NCBI GenBank assembly: GCA_046582115.1
Contig: JAYGFA010000031.1
Coordinates: 1-40,754, forward strand
DNA from: UBA11889 sp046582115
GTDB taxonomy: Bacteria > Pseudomonadota > Gammaproteobacteria > Pseudomonadales > Azotimanducaceae
Length of the DNA stretch: 40,754 nt
Direction: 5' to 3'
Shown: positions 32,881-40,584 of the stretch, piece after piece
How the letters are laid out: every line of letters begins with the position of its first letter
Numbering within the stretch: the stretch's first letter is position 1
Notes under the pieces: model-generated
Databases searched by the model: none
What the model saw: only the letters and a program-made list of their open reading frames with translations
Told to the model about the DNA's origin: nothing
Made by a program: the position numbers and the translations under genes

Positions 32881-32889
32881 TGCTACAAT
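32881..32889 (+). promoter_or_regulatory. Extended -10 promoter of the hydratase gene
   Basis: TGCTACAAT is an extended -10 with a five-of-six hexamer, preceded by GCG as in the thiolase promoter. The resulting leader of about 95 bases contains the small hairpin CCCG/CGGG (32901-32912) and the inverted repeat GTTCT-AGA-AGAAC (32961-32973). A -35 element is not clear, as often with extended -10 promoters. Confidence 0.45.
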
Positions 32890-32990
32890 CGCGTCGATAA
32901 CCCGTGCTCGGGGATTAACGAGGATCTTGCTAGAGCGGACTTTGAGAGAATGAGAACAGGGTTCTAGAAGAACGACGATTCGGAACACGA

Positions 32991-33767
32991 ATGGAGTACG
33001 ACAACATACTTTACGAGGTCGATGGTCCGATGGCGCTCATCACGATCAATCGACCAGAGAAGCACAATGCCATCTCGCTCGCTACGTTGGATGAATTACA
33101 AGCCGCGGTCCGCGAGGCCGAGCGAGATGACGCGGTGCGGGTGGTTACGATCACTGGCGCAGGAGGGCGCGCTTTTGCCTCCGGATCCGACCTCGGTGAA
33201 GTCGCAGATCGGGACTTTCGCAAGGCACTCGAACCGATCGTACAAGGGCTCGCAGATCAATTGGAACGAATGCCAAAGCCTGCTATAGCAGCGATCGATG
33301 GCATCTGTATGGGAGGCGGTCTTGAGGTTGCGCTTGGGTGTGACCTTAGAATCGCGACTCCAACCTCCCAGTTCGCTACCCCGGAAGGAAAACTTGGGAT
33401 CATTCCCGGTGGCGGAGCGACGGCGCGGTTACCACGCATTGTCGGACGTGGCTGGGGAATGCATATGTTGCTTATGGGCGAGCCCATTGACGCACAGCGA
33501 GCCCTCGGCGTTGGTTTAATAACGCGGATCGTTGAAAAGAGCGAGCTTTTACCTGAGGCCCGGCGTATGGCCCAACACTTGGCGGAATTTGCGCCGTTTG
33601 TGCCTAGGACAATGAAAGCGATGGTAAATTTTGGCATGGAGGCCAGTACAGCCGCAGCACTTATGCTTGAAAAGTACGCGCAAGCGGCGTTGGTCCAGAC
33701 GGAGGATAAACAAGAAGGTATTGCCGCTTTTCTAGAAAAACGGAAACCATCGTTTAAAGGTCGTTAA
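32991..33767 (+). CDS. Enoyl-CoA hydratase/isomerase, canonical active site
   Basis: A 258-residue crotonase with both hydratase glutamates: Glu112 in GGGLEVALGCDLRIA and Glu132 in FATPEGKLGIIPGGG. The oxyanion-hole segment AFASGSDLGE (61-70) is present. It should hydrate 2-enoyl-CoA in beta-oxidation or a related route. It is a probable single-gene unit with its own promoter; the MaoC pair starts 119 bases later and may be read through. No good ribosome binding site is visible just before ATG (CGGAACACGAATG). Confidence 0.93.
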   Translation: MEYDNILYEVDGPMALITINRPEKHNAISLATLDELQAAVREAERDDAVRVVTITGAGGRAFASGSDLGEVADRDFRKALEPIVQGLADQLERMPKPAIAAIDGICMGGGLEVALGCDLRIATPTSQFATPEGKLGIIPGGGATARLPRIVGRGWGMHMLLMGEPIDAQRALGVGLITRIVEKSELLPEARRMAQHLAEFAPFVPRTMKAMVNFGMEASTAAALMLEKYAQAALVQTEDKQEGIAAFLEKRKPSFKGR

Positions 33768-33886
33768 CTAGTGATTTAGGCGATCGCCCGTTGCCGCATT
33801 CAATCGCGAAATTTGTTATTCGCTTCCCCAATCCCAGTTTGCTAAGTTAGGTTTTTTGAATCTGATGACTGCAACAAGGGGGACGT

Positions 33887-34396
33887 ATGGCCGTTGGAAA
33901 GTTTCCCATCGAAGCAAGCCACATCATGATGTTTGCTCGCTCGATCGGGGACGACAATCAAATTTATTACGATGAAGACTATGCGAAAGGAGCAGAAACT
34001 GGAGGGATCATCGCGCCGCCAACGTTTGTTCAAGCTAGTGCCCAGTTTGATCCAGACTACGGGTTACGACCGAAGATTGGCGGCGACGGCTGGTTTGGAT
34101 CGGGTGGTAAGCCTACGGGTGTAAAACCCCGGGAAGATGGTGCCGGTGGCTCTGGAGGGTCCGGTGGTGGTGGTCTGCATGCCGAACAGCGATACATTTA
34201 CCATCGGCATCCAAAAGTCGGCGATGTACTGACCGCGACCAACAAACCCGGTAAAAGCTGGGAAAAGGAAGGAAAACGATCGGGGAAATTGGTGTTCAGT
34301 GAATCGATCACAGAGTACCGTGACCAGGAAGGTGAACTTGTAGTCACAGCGATTGGCACGGGAGTTCGAACAGAACGGCCCGTAGACCAAGGATAG
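33887..34396 (+). CDS. MaoC-like hot-dog hydratase subunit (FAS1-like dehydratase domain)
   Basis: A 169-residue hot-dog-fold protein: FARSIGDDNQIYYDEDYAKG, GGIIAPPTFV, a glycine-rich loop (DGAGGSGGSGGGG), LHAEQRYIYHRHPKVGDVLTAT and ESITEYRDQEGELVVTAIGTGVRTERP. The motif position that carries the catalytic His in active MaoC hydratases is Tyr here (GDDNQIYYD), so this is probably the non-catalytic, substrate-binding half of a heterodimer. AAGGGGG five bases before ATG is an excellent ribosome binding site. The catalytic partner follows after ten bases. The glycine-rich insert is, as I recall, common in this subfamily. Confidence 0.9.
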   Translation: MAVGKFPIEASHIMMFARSIGDDNQIYYDEDYAKGAETGGIIAPPTFVQASAQFDPDYGLRPKIGGDGWFGSGGKPTGVKPREDGAGGSGGSGGGGLHAEQRYIYHRHPKVGDVLTATNKPGKSWEKEGKRSGKLVFSESITEYRDQEGELVVTAIGTGVRTERPVDQG

Positions 34397-34406
34397 GGGT
34401 GGCGTC

Positions 34407-34817
34407 ATGGCATTAAAAGCGAGTGAATTAAAGGTCGGTGACACCTACACGGAGCGCGTGGTCGAAGACCTTAAGAGAACGCAAGTCGTGATGTATGCGG
34501 GGGCGTCAGGCGACTACAACCCTGTACACACCGACGAATTGTTTACGACCAAGGTGGCCGGTTATCCGGGTGTGTTTGCGCATGGGATGTTGACCATGGG
34601 GATGACAGGTCGAATGTTGACCAACTACGTTGGCGATGGACGGTTGACGGAGTTTGGTGTGCGTTTCACTAACCAGGTTTTCCCGGGAGACACGCTTGAC
34701 TCCACGGCAACCGTGACGGCCATTAACGAGGGCCTAGCCGACATAGAGGTGTCGACGGTCAACCAAGAAGGTGTCGAAGTTGCGAGAGGTTCAGCCCAGG
34801 CACGAATCGACGACTGA
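34407..34817 (+). CDS. MaoC-family (R)-specific enoyl-CoA hydratase subunit
   Basis: A 136-residue hot-dog hydratase with the catalytic pair Asp36 and His41 in ASGDYNPVHTD, then GVFAHGMLTMGMTGRML and FTNQVFPGDTL. It pairs with the preceding larger MaoC-like gene (ten-base gap, GGGGTGGCGTC before ATG), an arrangement known from mycobacterial HadAB/ChsH-type heteromers. Likely hydration of a trans-2-enoyl-CoA with an unusual acyl group; the acyl group is unknown. It converges on the SDR gene. Confidence 0.93.
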   Translation: MALKASELKVGDTYTERVVEDLKRTQVVMYAGASGDYNPVHTDELFTTKVAGYPGVFAHGMLTMGMTGRMLTNYVGDGRLTEFGVRFTNQVFPGDTLDSTATVTAINEGLADIEVSTVNQEGVEVARGSAQARIDD

Positions 34818-34881
34818 ACGTTTGAGTATAGGTAGAAGATGAGACAGGGGACGCGCCAGCGTTTCCTTTCTCGGCCTGCCT

Positions 34882-35604
34882 TCACCACTCCTCAATCGAC
34901 GTTCGTACGTCAACTTCGAACGACCACGCGTTGCGGGGTTGTCGGTAGAGATAATCGAAAGCATCAACGATTCCGCTTATGCTGATCATTCCTGAATCGC
35001 CGAGCTTCTCCGCATACTCTGGGAAGGCGTTACGAATTTTTGCGCCGCCGATCGGACCATCGACAACAACATGGCCGACATGAATACCATCTGCCCCGTA
35101 TTCCTTGGCCATAGCCTGTGCAAGGATTCTCAGGGCGGATTTACCGGAGTTGAAAGCGCCGAATCCAGGCCGCCCACGCATTGAAGCACTGGCACCAGTG
35201 AATAACAGGGTTCCTCCCGACCCTTGCATTCGCCTTATGGTTTCGCGGCCAAAAACGAATCCGCCGAAACATAGAACACGCCAACTGCGTTCAAAGTAAT
35301 CAGCATCCATGTCGATGATGCGGCCAGGCGTGTTGTTTCCTGCGTTGTAGATCGCTAACGTGAGATCGCCCTTTTCGCCATCAACGGTTTTGAATAGGTT
35401 GACGACGGACTGTTCGTCAGTGGCGTCGGTCACCACGGCGGTAGCATGGCCCCCACTTTCCTCGATTACGCTGGACAACGCGTCAAGTGATTGCTGAGTG
35501 CGTCCGGCAATAAAAACGTGGTGTCGGCCTGCGCCGAATCGCACTGCAAGTTGACCACCCAGACCATCTTCGGGACCGACGCCAAGAACAATGGCTTTAT
35601 TCAT
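34882..35604 (-). CDS. SDR-fold protein with Phe replacing catalytic Tyr
   Basis: A 240-residue Rossmann protein of the short-chain dehydrogenase type: AIVLGVGPEDGLGG (4-17, a stretched glycine motif), NAGNN (87-91), TGASASMRGRPGFGAFNSGKSALR. The YxxxK site reads FNSGK (Phe151, Lys155), so the usual proton donor is absent; a branch of SDRs typically shows this AF...K form. It may bind or reduce by another mechanism. The C-terminal VDVRTSIEEW is typical of this branch. First base of ATG lies 15 bases after the stop of the HSL-type esterase; the two form an operon. Confidence 0.88.
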   Translation of the reverse strand: MNKAIVLGVGPEDGLGGQLAVRFGAGRHHVFIAGRTQQSLDALSSVIEESGGHATAVVTDATDEQSVVNLFKTVDGEKGDLTLAIYNAGNNTPGRIIDMDADYFERSWRVLCFGGFVFGRETIRRMQGSGGTLLFTGASASMRGRPGFGAFNSGKSALRILAQAMAKEYGADGIHVGHVVVDGPIGGAKIRNAFPEYAEKLGDSGMISISGIVDAFDYLYRQPRNAWSFEVDVRTSIEEW

Positions 35605-35619
35605 TAAGGACTTCTCACA

Positions 35620-36543
35620 TTAGTTGAGCGCTGATTTAAGGGCTGCACAGGCTTTTTGCATTGCAGGTCGTGTCGCTGAAACGGTTTGCGTTTGGGCGAA
35701 AAACCCGTGAATGAATCCGTCGAAACGAATGGTTTCAACGGATACGCCGGCTTCCCTGAGACGCGTGCCGTAGGCTTCGCCCTCGTCACGTAGGGGATCG
35801 TACTCTGCGGTCATAATCAGTGTGGGGGGCAGGTCCGATAGGTCGTTTGCGAGAAGTGGCGATGCCCGTGGGTCCAAACGTTGCTCAGCATCGGAATAAA
35901 GATCCCAAAACCATCGCATCGAATCTAAAGTCAACATATAGCCTTCCGCGTTCGAGATATAGGACTCGGTATCGAAGCAACTTCCGTCGGTGACTGGGTA
36001 GACGAGCAGCTGGAATCGTAGTTCGGGACCAGCTTCCTTTGCCATTTGTGCGACGACCGCAGCTAAATTGCCCCCGGCACTATCGCCAGCAACAGCAAGA
36101 CGGTCGGAGTCGCCGCCCAAATCCTTGCCGTTGTTAGATACCCAATTTAGGGCCGCAAAACAGTCGTTTACCGCAGCAGGGAATTTGTGTTCGGGAGCCA
36201 AGCGGTAATCGACAGAGATTACAATTGCATCGGTACCGCGACAGACTTCTCGACTTTGCACGTCTGCTGTTACCAAATCACCGATGACCCAGCCGCCGCC
36301 ATGAAACATCAGCACAATGGGGAACGGTCCATCGCCTTCGGGAGTGTATATTCGGATGGGAATGTCACCGGCTGGACCGGGGATTTTCCGATCGGCAACG
36401 GTCCCCACCACCACCTCTGGATTTTCCGGCTGCATCATTCGATACATTTCTCGGCCTTGTTCGACGGGCATCTCAGACAAATTGAGTCCACCGGCTTCGG
36501 CCATTTGCTTGAGTAGCGACTCGTATTCCGGGTGCAGAGGCAT
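35620..36543 (-). CDS. HSL-type (hormone-sensitive-lipase family) esterase
   Basis: A 307-residue alpha/beta hydrolase of the HSL/bHSL class: oxyanion motif HGGGW (81-85), YRLAPEHKFPA, nucleophile Ser155 in GDSAGGN, acid Asp249 in AEYDPLRDEG and base His279 in FIHGFF. It hydrolyses short-chain carboxylic esters. No signal peptide, so cytoplasmic. First of two minus-strand genes; divergent from the ClpP-like gene, with 91 bases between them. Length is normal and the triad complete. Confidence 0.95.
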   Translation of the reverse strand: MPLHPEYESLLKQMAEAGGLNLSEMPVEQGREMYRMMQPENPEVVVGTVADRKIPGPAGDIPIRIYTPEGDGPFPIVLMFHGGGWVIGDLVTADVQSREVCRGTDAIVISVDYRLAPEHKFPAAVNDCFAALNWVSNNGKDLGGDSDRLAVAGDSAGGNLAAVVAQMAKEAGPELRFQLLVYPVTDGSCFDTESYISNAEGYMLTLDSMRWFWDLYSDAEQRLDPRASPLLANDLSDLPPTLIMTAEYDPLRDEGEAYGTRLREAGVSVETIRFDGFIHGFFAQTQTVSATRPAMQKACAALKSALN

Positions 36544-36634
36544 AACGGGCGTCCTTCAGGTTTCTGTGTTCGAGAAGCATAACCTTGTCCTATGGAAATT
36601 CGGTAACATGGCGTGCCCGTGAAGGAGGCCTGTA

Positions 36635-37231
36635 ATGAGCGAATTTGGTCTGGATGGCGTTGAAGAGGCGGCTGAGGTAGCCAAGAAGTTTGCGTTTCTC
36701 GAAAACACGTTATTTAAGAGCCGGACGCTAACGATTTTCGGGGAGATCAACAAAGACGTCGCCCAACGAACGGCCGAAAAACTGTTGGCGCTGTCATACG
36801 AAAGTGGCGATCCCATCACACTCTACATCGGATCTCCTGGCGGGCACGTGGAATCCGGCGACACAATCTTTGACATGATCCGCTTTGTGAAACCGACCGT
36901 GCGGACGGTTGGTACGGGTTGGGTAGGAAGTATTGCAACGCATATATACCTAGCGACGGAACGAGAGAACCGGTTTGCGTTACCAAATACCCGGTTTCTA
37001 ATCCACCAACCGGCGGGCGGCATGGGTGGCGATGCATCGGATATCGAAATTCATGCGCGTGAAATCCTAAAAACACGGGAACGCATCAACCAGATTATTG
37101 CAGAGCAAACTGGTCAAACGCTGGAACGAGTCACTCAGGATACCGATCGAGATTACTGGATGAGCGTTGAGGAGTCCTTGGAGTACGGGCTCGTAGGAAC
37201 GATCATCAAATCGGTTAGTGAACTGCCCTGA
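36635..37231 (+). CDS. ClpP-like serine protease
   Basis: A 198-residue ClpP-fold protein with the full triad: Ser99, His124 in FLIHQPAGGMGG and Asp173 in DTDRDYWMS, each two positions from E. coli ClpP (97/122/171, mature numbering). The head reads GSPGGHVESGDTIFDMIRFVKP. The serine neighbourhood is WVGSIATHIYLA rather than the usual AASMGAFLL. No ClpX or ClpA gene is adjacent, so this is likely an additional ClpP paralogue; its ATPase partner is unknown. AAGGAGG six bases before ATG is a consensus ribosome binding site. It leads a short unit with the following hydrolase. Confidence 0.93.
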   Translation: MSEFGLDGVEEAAEVAKKFAFLENTLFKSRTLTIFGEINKDVAQRTAEKLLALSYESGDPITLYIGSPGGHVESGDTIFDMIRFVKPTVRTVGTGWVGSIATHIYLATERENRFALPNTRFLIHQPAGGMGGDASDIEIHAREILKTRERINQIIAEQTGQTLERVTQDTDRDYWMSVEESLEYGLVGTIIKSVSELP

Positions 37232-37237
37232 ATTCCG

Positions 37238-37888
37238 TTGCCTGGGCTTACGCTCACTGTTGGGGATCGGAGCGTTGGGGCGTTATATACCGAAGTAACC
37301 AAACCGATCGCAACGCTGGTGTTAGGCCACGGTGCGGGTGGCGATATGCGCCATACGACCATGCTGGCGATTACCGACGCGTTCTCGAAGGTCGGGGTTG
37401 CGACACTGCGTTTTAATTTCCCGTACAAGGAAGATGGAAAGACGCGGGTTGATTCGAGAGCGGTTTCAACAGCAACGGTAAACGCGGCGGTCGAATTTGC
37501 GGTAGCACAGTACCAAACCCCATTGTTTGTGGGAGGCCACAGCTTCGGCGGCCGCATGGCGTCCCACGCCGTGGTCGAATACGAACTGGATGTGGATGGG
37601 ATAATCTTCTGTTCGTTTCCCCTGCATCTGCGTGGCAAGCCTGGTACCGCAAGAGCCGATCACCTCGCATCCATTAGATGTCCAATGCTGTTTTTGTCGG
37701 GCACGCGCGATTCGCTTGCCGAACCCGAGCTTTTACGAATGGTGGTTCAGGACATGGGGGCGAAGTTGGAGTGGCTTGAAACAGCCGATCACGGTTATCA
37801 CATTCTGAAGCGAACGCGCCGACGCAACGATGACGTTTTTGCCGAGATGGCAAGTTACGCCAGAGACTTTATTGTTTCGGTTACGTAG
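37238..37888 (+). CDS. KANL3/Tex30-like alpha/beta hydrolase
   Basis: A 216-residue small hydrolase of the KANL3/Tex30 (COG3571) type: LVLGHGAGGDMRHTTM, VATLRFNFPYKEDGKTRVD, nucleophile motif GGHSFGGRMAS, MLFLSGTRDSLAEPELL and catalytic His in TADHGYHILK. The bacterial function is unknown. No ATG is available; TTG 37238, six bases after the ClpP-like stop, is the only standard start, so translational coupling is likely. The C-terminus ends in VSVT. Confidence 0.85.
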   Translation: MPGLTLTVGDRSVGALYTEVTKPIATLVLGHGAGGDMRHTTMLAITDAFSKVGVATLRFNFPYKEDGKTRVDSRAVSTATVNAAVEFAVAQYQTPLFVGGHSFGGRMASHAVVEYELDVDGIIFCSFPLHLRGKPGTARADHLASIRCPMLFLSGTRDSLAEPELLRMVVQDMGAKLEWLETADHGYHILKRTRRRNDDVFAEMASYARDFIVSVT

Positions 37889-38020
37889 CGTTTCGTCGGA
37901 TTGCCCGGTTTCGTATCCGGGACTGGAAACAAACGCCCTTTCGAAGTTCCTTGAGGCGCATACGCCAACGCCGTGTCGTTCGGCTTCCCCTTTGACATTG
38001 ATCCTGAACATAATCTGAGG

Positions 38021-39139
38021 ATGGGCGAGCGAAAGCATATTGTTGTCGTTGGTGGTGGCATCGCGGGTCTCTCGTTGGCATCTGAACTTGCCCACGACAA
38101 CCAGGTCACGATATTAGAGGCGGAAATACAACCCGGTTATCACAGTACAGGACGCTCAGCAGCCGTCTTCGTCATTCCTTTTGTAAACGATGTCGTACAT
38201 CGCTTGTCTTTGGCGAGTGAGCAGTTCTTCACGGAACCGTCCAAAGGGTTTAATCATTTGAGTCGGCCGCTCCCTAATGTGCTGGTTGGGAAAGCTGACA
38301 ATGCGGACCAGGTCGTCGCTTTCCTCGATACCTGGTCAGTACGTTGCCCTTGGCTTTGCTCAGTAACAGGCGGCGAGATTCGGGACGAAGTCCCCATCAT
38401 AAAAAAAGAAATCGTTTGCGGTGTACGCGACGAGCGCAGCCTTGCCCTGGATGTTCATAATATTTTAGAGGGACATAGGCGTCGTCTTTTGGAACGTAGT
38501 GGCACCATTGAAACGCGAGCTCGTGTCGTCGGAATGAGCTGGCACGCTGACCGCTGGCATGTTGATCTTGATAATGGCATAGCGCTAATCGGCGATATTT
38601 TGGTCAATGCGGCAGGCGCATGGGCGGGTGAAATCGCCGAGCTGGCTGGAGCGAGTCAGGTATCTCTGCAGCCCAAGAGGCGAACCGGAATTATCGTTGA
38701 CCCAGGCGTCGACTCGACCTCATGGCCGATGGTTCATGTGGCTACCGGAGACCTATATTTCAAACCCGAAGCGTCAATGTTGATGGTGTCACCGGCGGAT
38801 GAAACCGACTGGGTCCCTTGCGATGCCCAACCCGACGAATGGGATGTGGCAGTGGGAATGGATCGGTTTAACCAGCTTGTCTCGATCGAAATTGATCGCC
38901 CACATCGGACGTGGGCAGGCCTTCGGTCGTTCGTGGCGGATAAGGCACCTGTTATCGGCTTTGACGCTCAAGTGCCTTCTTTTTTTTGGTTGGCTGCATT
39001 TGGCGGGTTTGGTGTTCAGACGTCGCCCGCTTATAGTCAAATGGCGGCCGGATTGATCAACGACGAGTCGATGCCAGAGGATTTGGCGGATTTGCAAGAA
39101 CTGGTTGCTCCAGATCGACCGAATTTGAACGAGGGTTAA
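38021..39139 (+). CDS. FAD-dependent oxidoreductase of the DAO (amino-acid oxidase) family
   Basis: About 372 residues with the FAD dinucleotide motif HIVVVGGGIAGLSLASELA near the start and TILEAEIQPGYHSTGRSAAVFV (the flavin-contact GRSA loop). LVNAAGAWAGEIAELAG follows, then a C-terminal WAGLRSFVADKAPVIGFD and FGGFGVQTSPAYS. This is the glycine/D-amino-acid oxidase or dehydrogenase layout. It oxidises a primary or secondary amine, or a hydroxy acid. ATG 38021 is chosen because it lies just before the flavin motif, though GAGG is right against it; GTG 37973 is possible. It is co-transcribed with an FAH-family gene two bases downstream. Confidence 0.88.
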   Translation: MGERKHIVVVGGGIAGLSLASELAHDNQVTILEAEIQPGYHSTGRSAAVFVIPFVNDVVHRLSLASEQFFTEPSKGFNHLSRPLPNVLVGKADNADQVVAFLDTWSVRCPWLCSVTGGEIRDEVPIIKKEIVCGVRDERSLALDVHNILEGHRRRLLERSGTIETRARVVGMSWHADRWHVDLDNGIALIGDILVNAAGAWAGEIAELAGASQVSLQPKRRTGIIVDPGVDSTSWPMVHVATGDLYFKPEASMLMVSPADETDWVPCDAQPDEWDVAVGMDRFNQLVSIEIDRPHRTWAGLRSFVADKAPVIGFDAQVPSFFWLAAFGGFGVQTSPAYSQMAAGLINDESMPEDLADLQELVAPDRPNLNEG

Positions 39140-39141
39140 AG

Positions 39142-40017
39142 ATGAAACTTGCAACGTTTACGCACGGTGGTGAGACGCGCATTGGGGTTGTTGTCGGCGA
39201 GCTGGTTGTCGATTTGCGAAAAGCAGCACCCGAGCTTCCCACCAATATGCGAGATTTTCTCGTTGGCGGCGACGTCGCGATGACGGTCGCGCGGGAGGCA
39301 CAGACGGCTAGCGAACACGCGCTGGCAGTGGTGGATGTTGAGCTTGAATCGCCAGTGATTAATCCCGGGAAAATATTAGCCATCGGACTTAATTACGCGG
39401 ACCATATCGAAGAGTCCGGTGCTGCGACGCCAAAAGTACAGATGTGGTTTAACAAACAGACTACGGCAACCAATGGACCCTACAACGACATTGCTAAGCC
39501 CAGTGTCTCCGACCTGCTCGATTATGAGGGAGAGCTTGTGTTCATCATTGGGAAACGCGCGAAACACGTTCCCAGGGATCGGGCACATGAGGTTATTGCA
39601 GGGTATTGCTGCGGTAACGATGTCAGCGTGCGCGACTGGCAGAGGCGTTCGCAGACTATGCAGATAGGAAAGTCATTTGATACCCATGCACCTTTTGGGC
39701 CGTGGATGGTCACACCTGATGAAGTAGGCGACCCGCACGACCTTTCGCTCCGGACGTACGTAAACGGCGAAAAACGCCAAGACACCAATACCCAGCACAT
39801 GGTGTTTGATTGTTTTGATCAGATAGCGCATCTAACCCAGGCGTTCACGCTCGAGCCGGGGGATGTTATTTACACCGGCACATCGAGCGGAGTTGCAGCG
39901 GCGCAGACGCCACCACCGTGGTTGGTTGTCGGCGATCTAGTCCGCGTCGAGATCGAAAACATCGGCTATATTGAAAACAAGGTCTTTTTGGAGACTGCCG
40001 ATTCCGTTGTCGAATAG
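39142..40017 (+). CDS. Fumarylacetoacetate hydrolase (FAH) family protein
   Basis: A 291-residue FAH-fold enzyme: PGKILAIGLNYADHIEESG, MWFNKQTTATNGPYNDI, the metal-binding DYEGELVFIIGK (about 129-140), GYCCGNDVSVRDWQRR, GKSFDTHAPFGPWMVTPDEV, GDVIYTGTSSGVA and GDLVRVEIENIG. Members hydrolyse carbon-carbon bonds of diketo acids, decarboxylate or isomerise ring-cleavage products, using Mg or Ca. The substrate is unknown. The preceding flavin oxidase may supply it (inference). Two-base gap and good length. Confidence 0.95.
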   Translation: MKLATFTHGGETRIGVVVGELVVDLRKAAPELPTNMRDFLVGGDVAMTVAREAQTASEHALAVVDVELESPVINPGKILAIGLNYADHIEESGAATPKVQMWFNKQTTATNGPYNDIAKPSVSDLLDYEGELVFIIGKRAKHVPRDRAHEVIAGYCCGNDVSVRDWQRRSQTMQIGKSFDTHAPFGPWMVTPDEVGDPHDLSLRTYVNGEKRQDTNTQHMVFDCFDQIAHLTQAFTLEPGDVIYTGTSSGVAAAQTPPPWLVVGDLVRVEIENIGYIENKVFLETADSVVE

Positions 40018-40050
40018 GTCGACAAAACGGATAGATCGAACCAGATATCG

Positions 40051-40575
40051 CTAGTGCGTATCGAGCTGCTCTTTTTGGCGTACCAAGGCCGCTAGTTGAA
40101 ATACGTGATCGTCTTCGATTCGAAGATTCTTCAGCGCGTCCGTCAACTTCAATAGGTACTCGACGTTGGTGCCACTGGGCCCTTCGCACCGACAGATCTG
40201 AGCAGCAATTGCTTCCAGCGGCGCGTCCCCAAGAAAGGCAGTGTTTTGTCGGTTAGCGATATAAACGATTCCGGAAACGTGTGTGGTCGCGAAATGAATC
40301 ACTACGTTATGCCGCTCGTAGCCATTCTTCTCGCGATAGTCGAGATGGGCTAGCACCTCTTTCGTGACACGGAACGCGCGGCCATGACAACGTTTTCCTC
40401 GATTCGTGATCAATGTCAGGACCCGACCGGGGCGTTTATCAGTTCCTCTGTGGTCATGCGATCCCTGCCAGAAACGACGCGACCAGTGACAGATACTCCC
40501 AGGTGTTGACTCGAGAAATGGAAAATCGGGGCGCCAGATTAATGACCCGTAACCAAAGATCCACAAATCTTGCAC
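40051..40575 (-). CDS. ChaC-like gamma-glutamylcyclotransferase
   Basis: A 174-residue protein with the ChaC signature: LWIFGYGSLIWRPDF (4-18), RRFWQGSHDHRGTDKRPGRVLTL, RAFRV and the LDYREKNGYER block with the presumed catalytic Glu82. ChaC proteins cleave glutathione to 5-oxoproline and Cys-Gly. A normal length for the family. It starts nine bases after the stop of the M20 amidohydrolase gene and is probably in one operon with it. The window's GST gene is not linked. Confidence 0.95.
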   Translation of the reverse strand: MQDLWIFGYGSLIWRPDFPFLESTPGSICHWSRRFWQGSHDHRGTDKRPGRVLTLITNRGKRCHGRAFRVTKEVLAHLDYREKNGYERHNVVIHFATTHVSGIVYIANRQNTAFLGDAPLEAIAAQICRCEGPSGTNVEYLLKLTDALKNLRIEDDHVFQLAALVRQKEQLDTH

Positions 40576-40584
40576 CCGTTTGTT

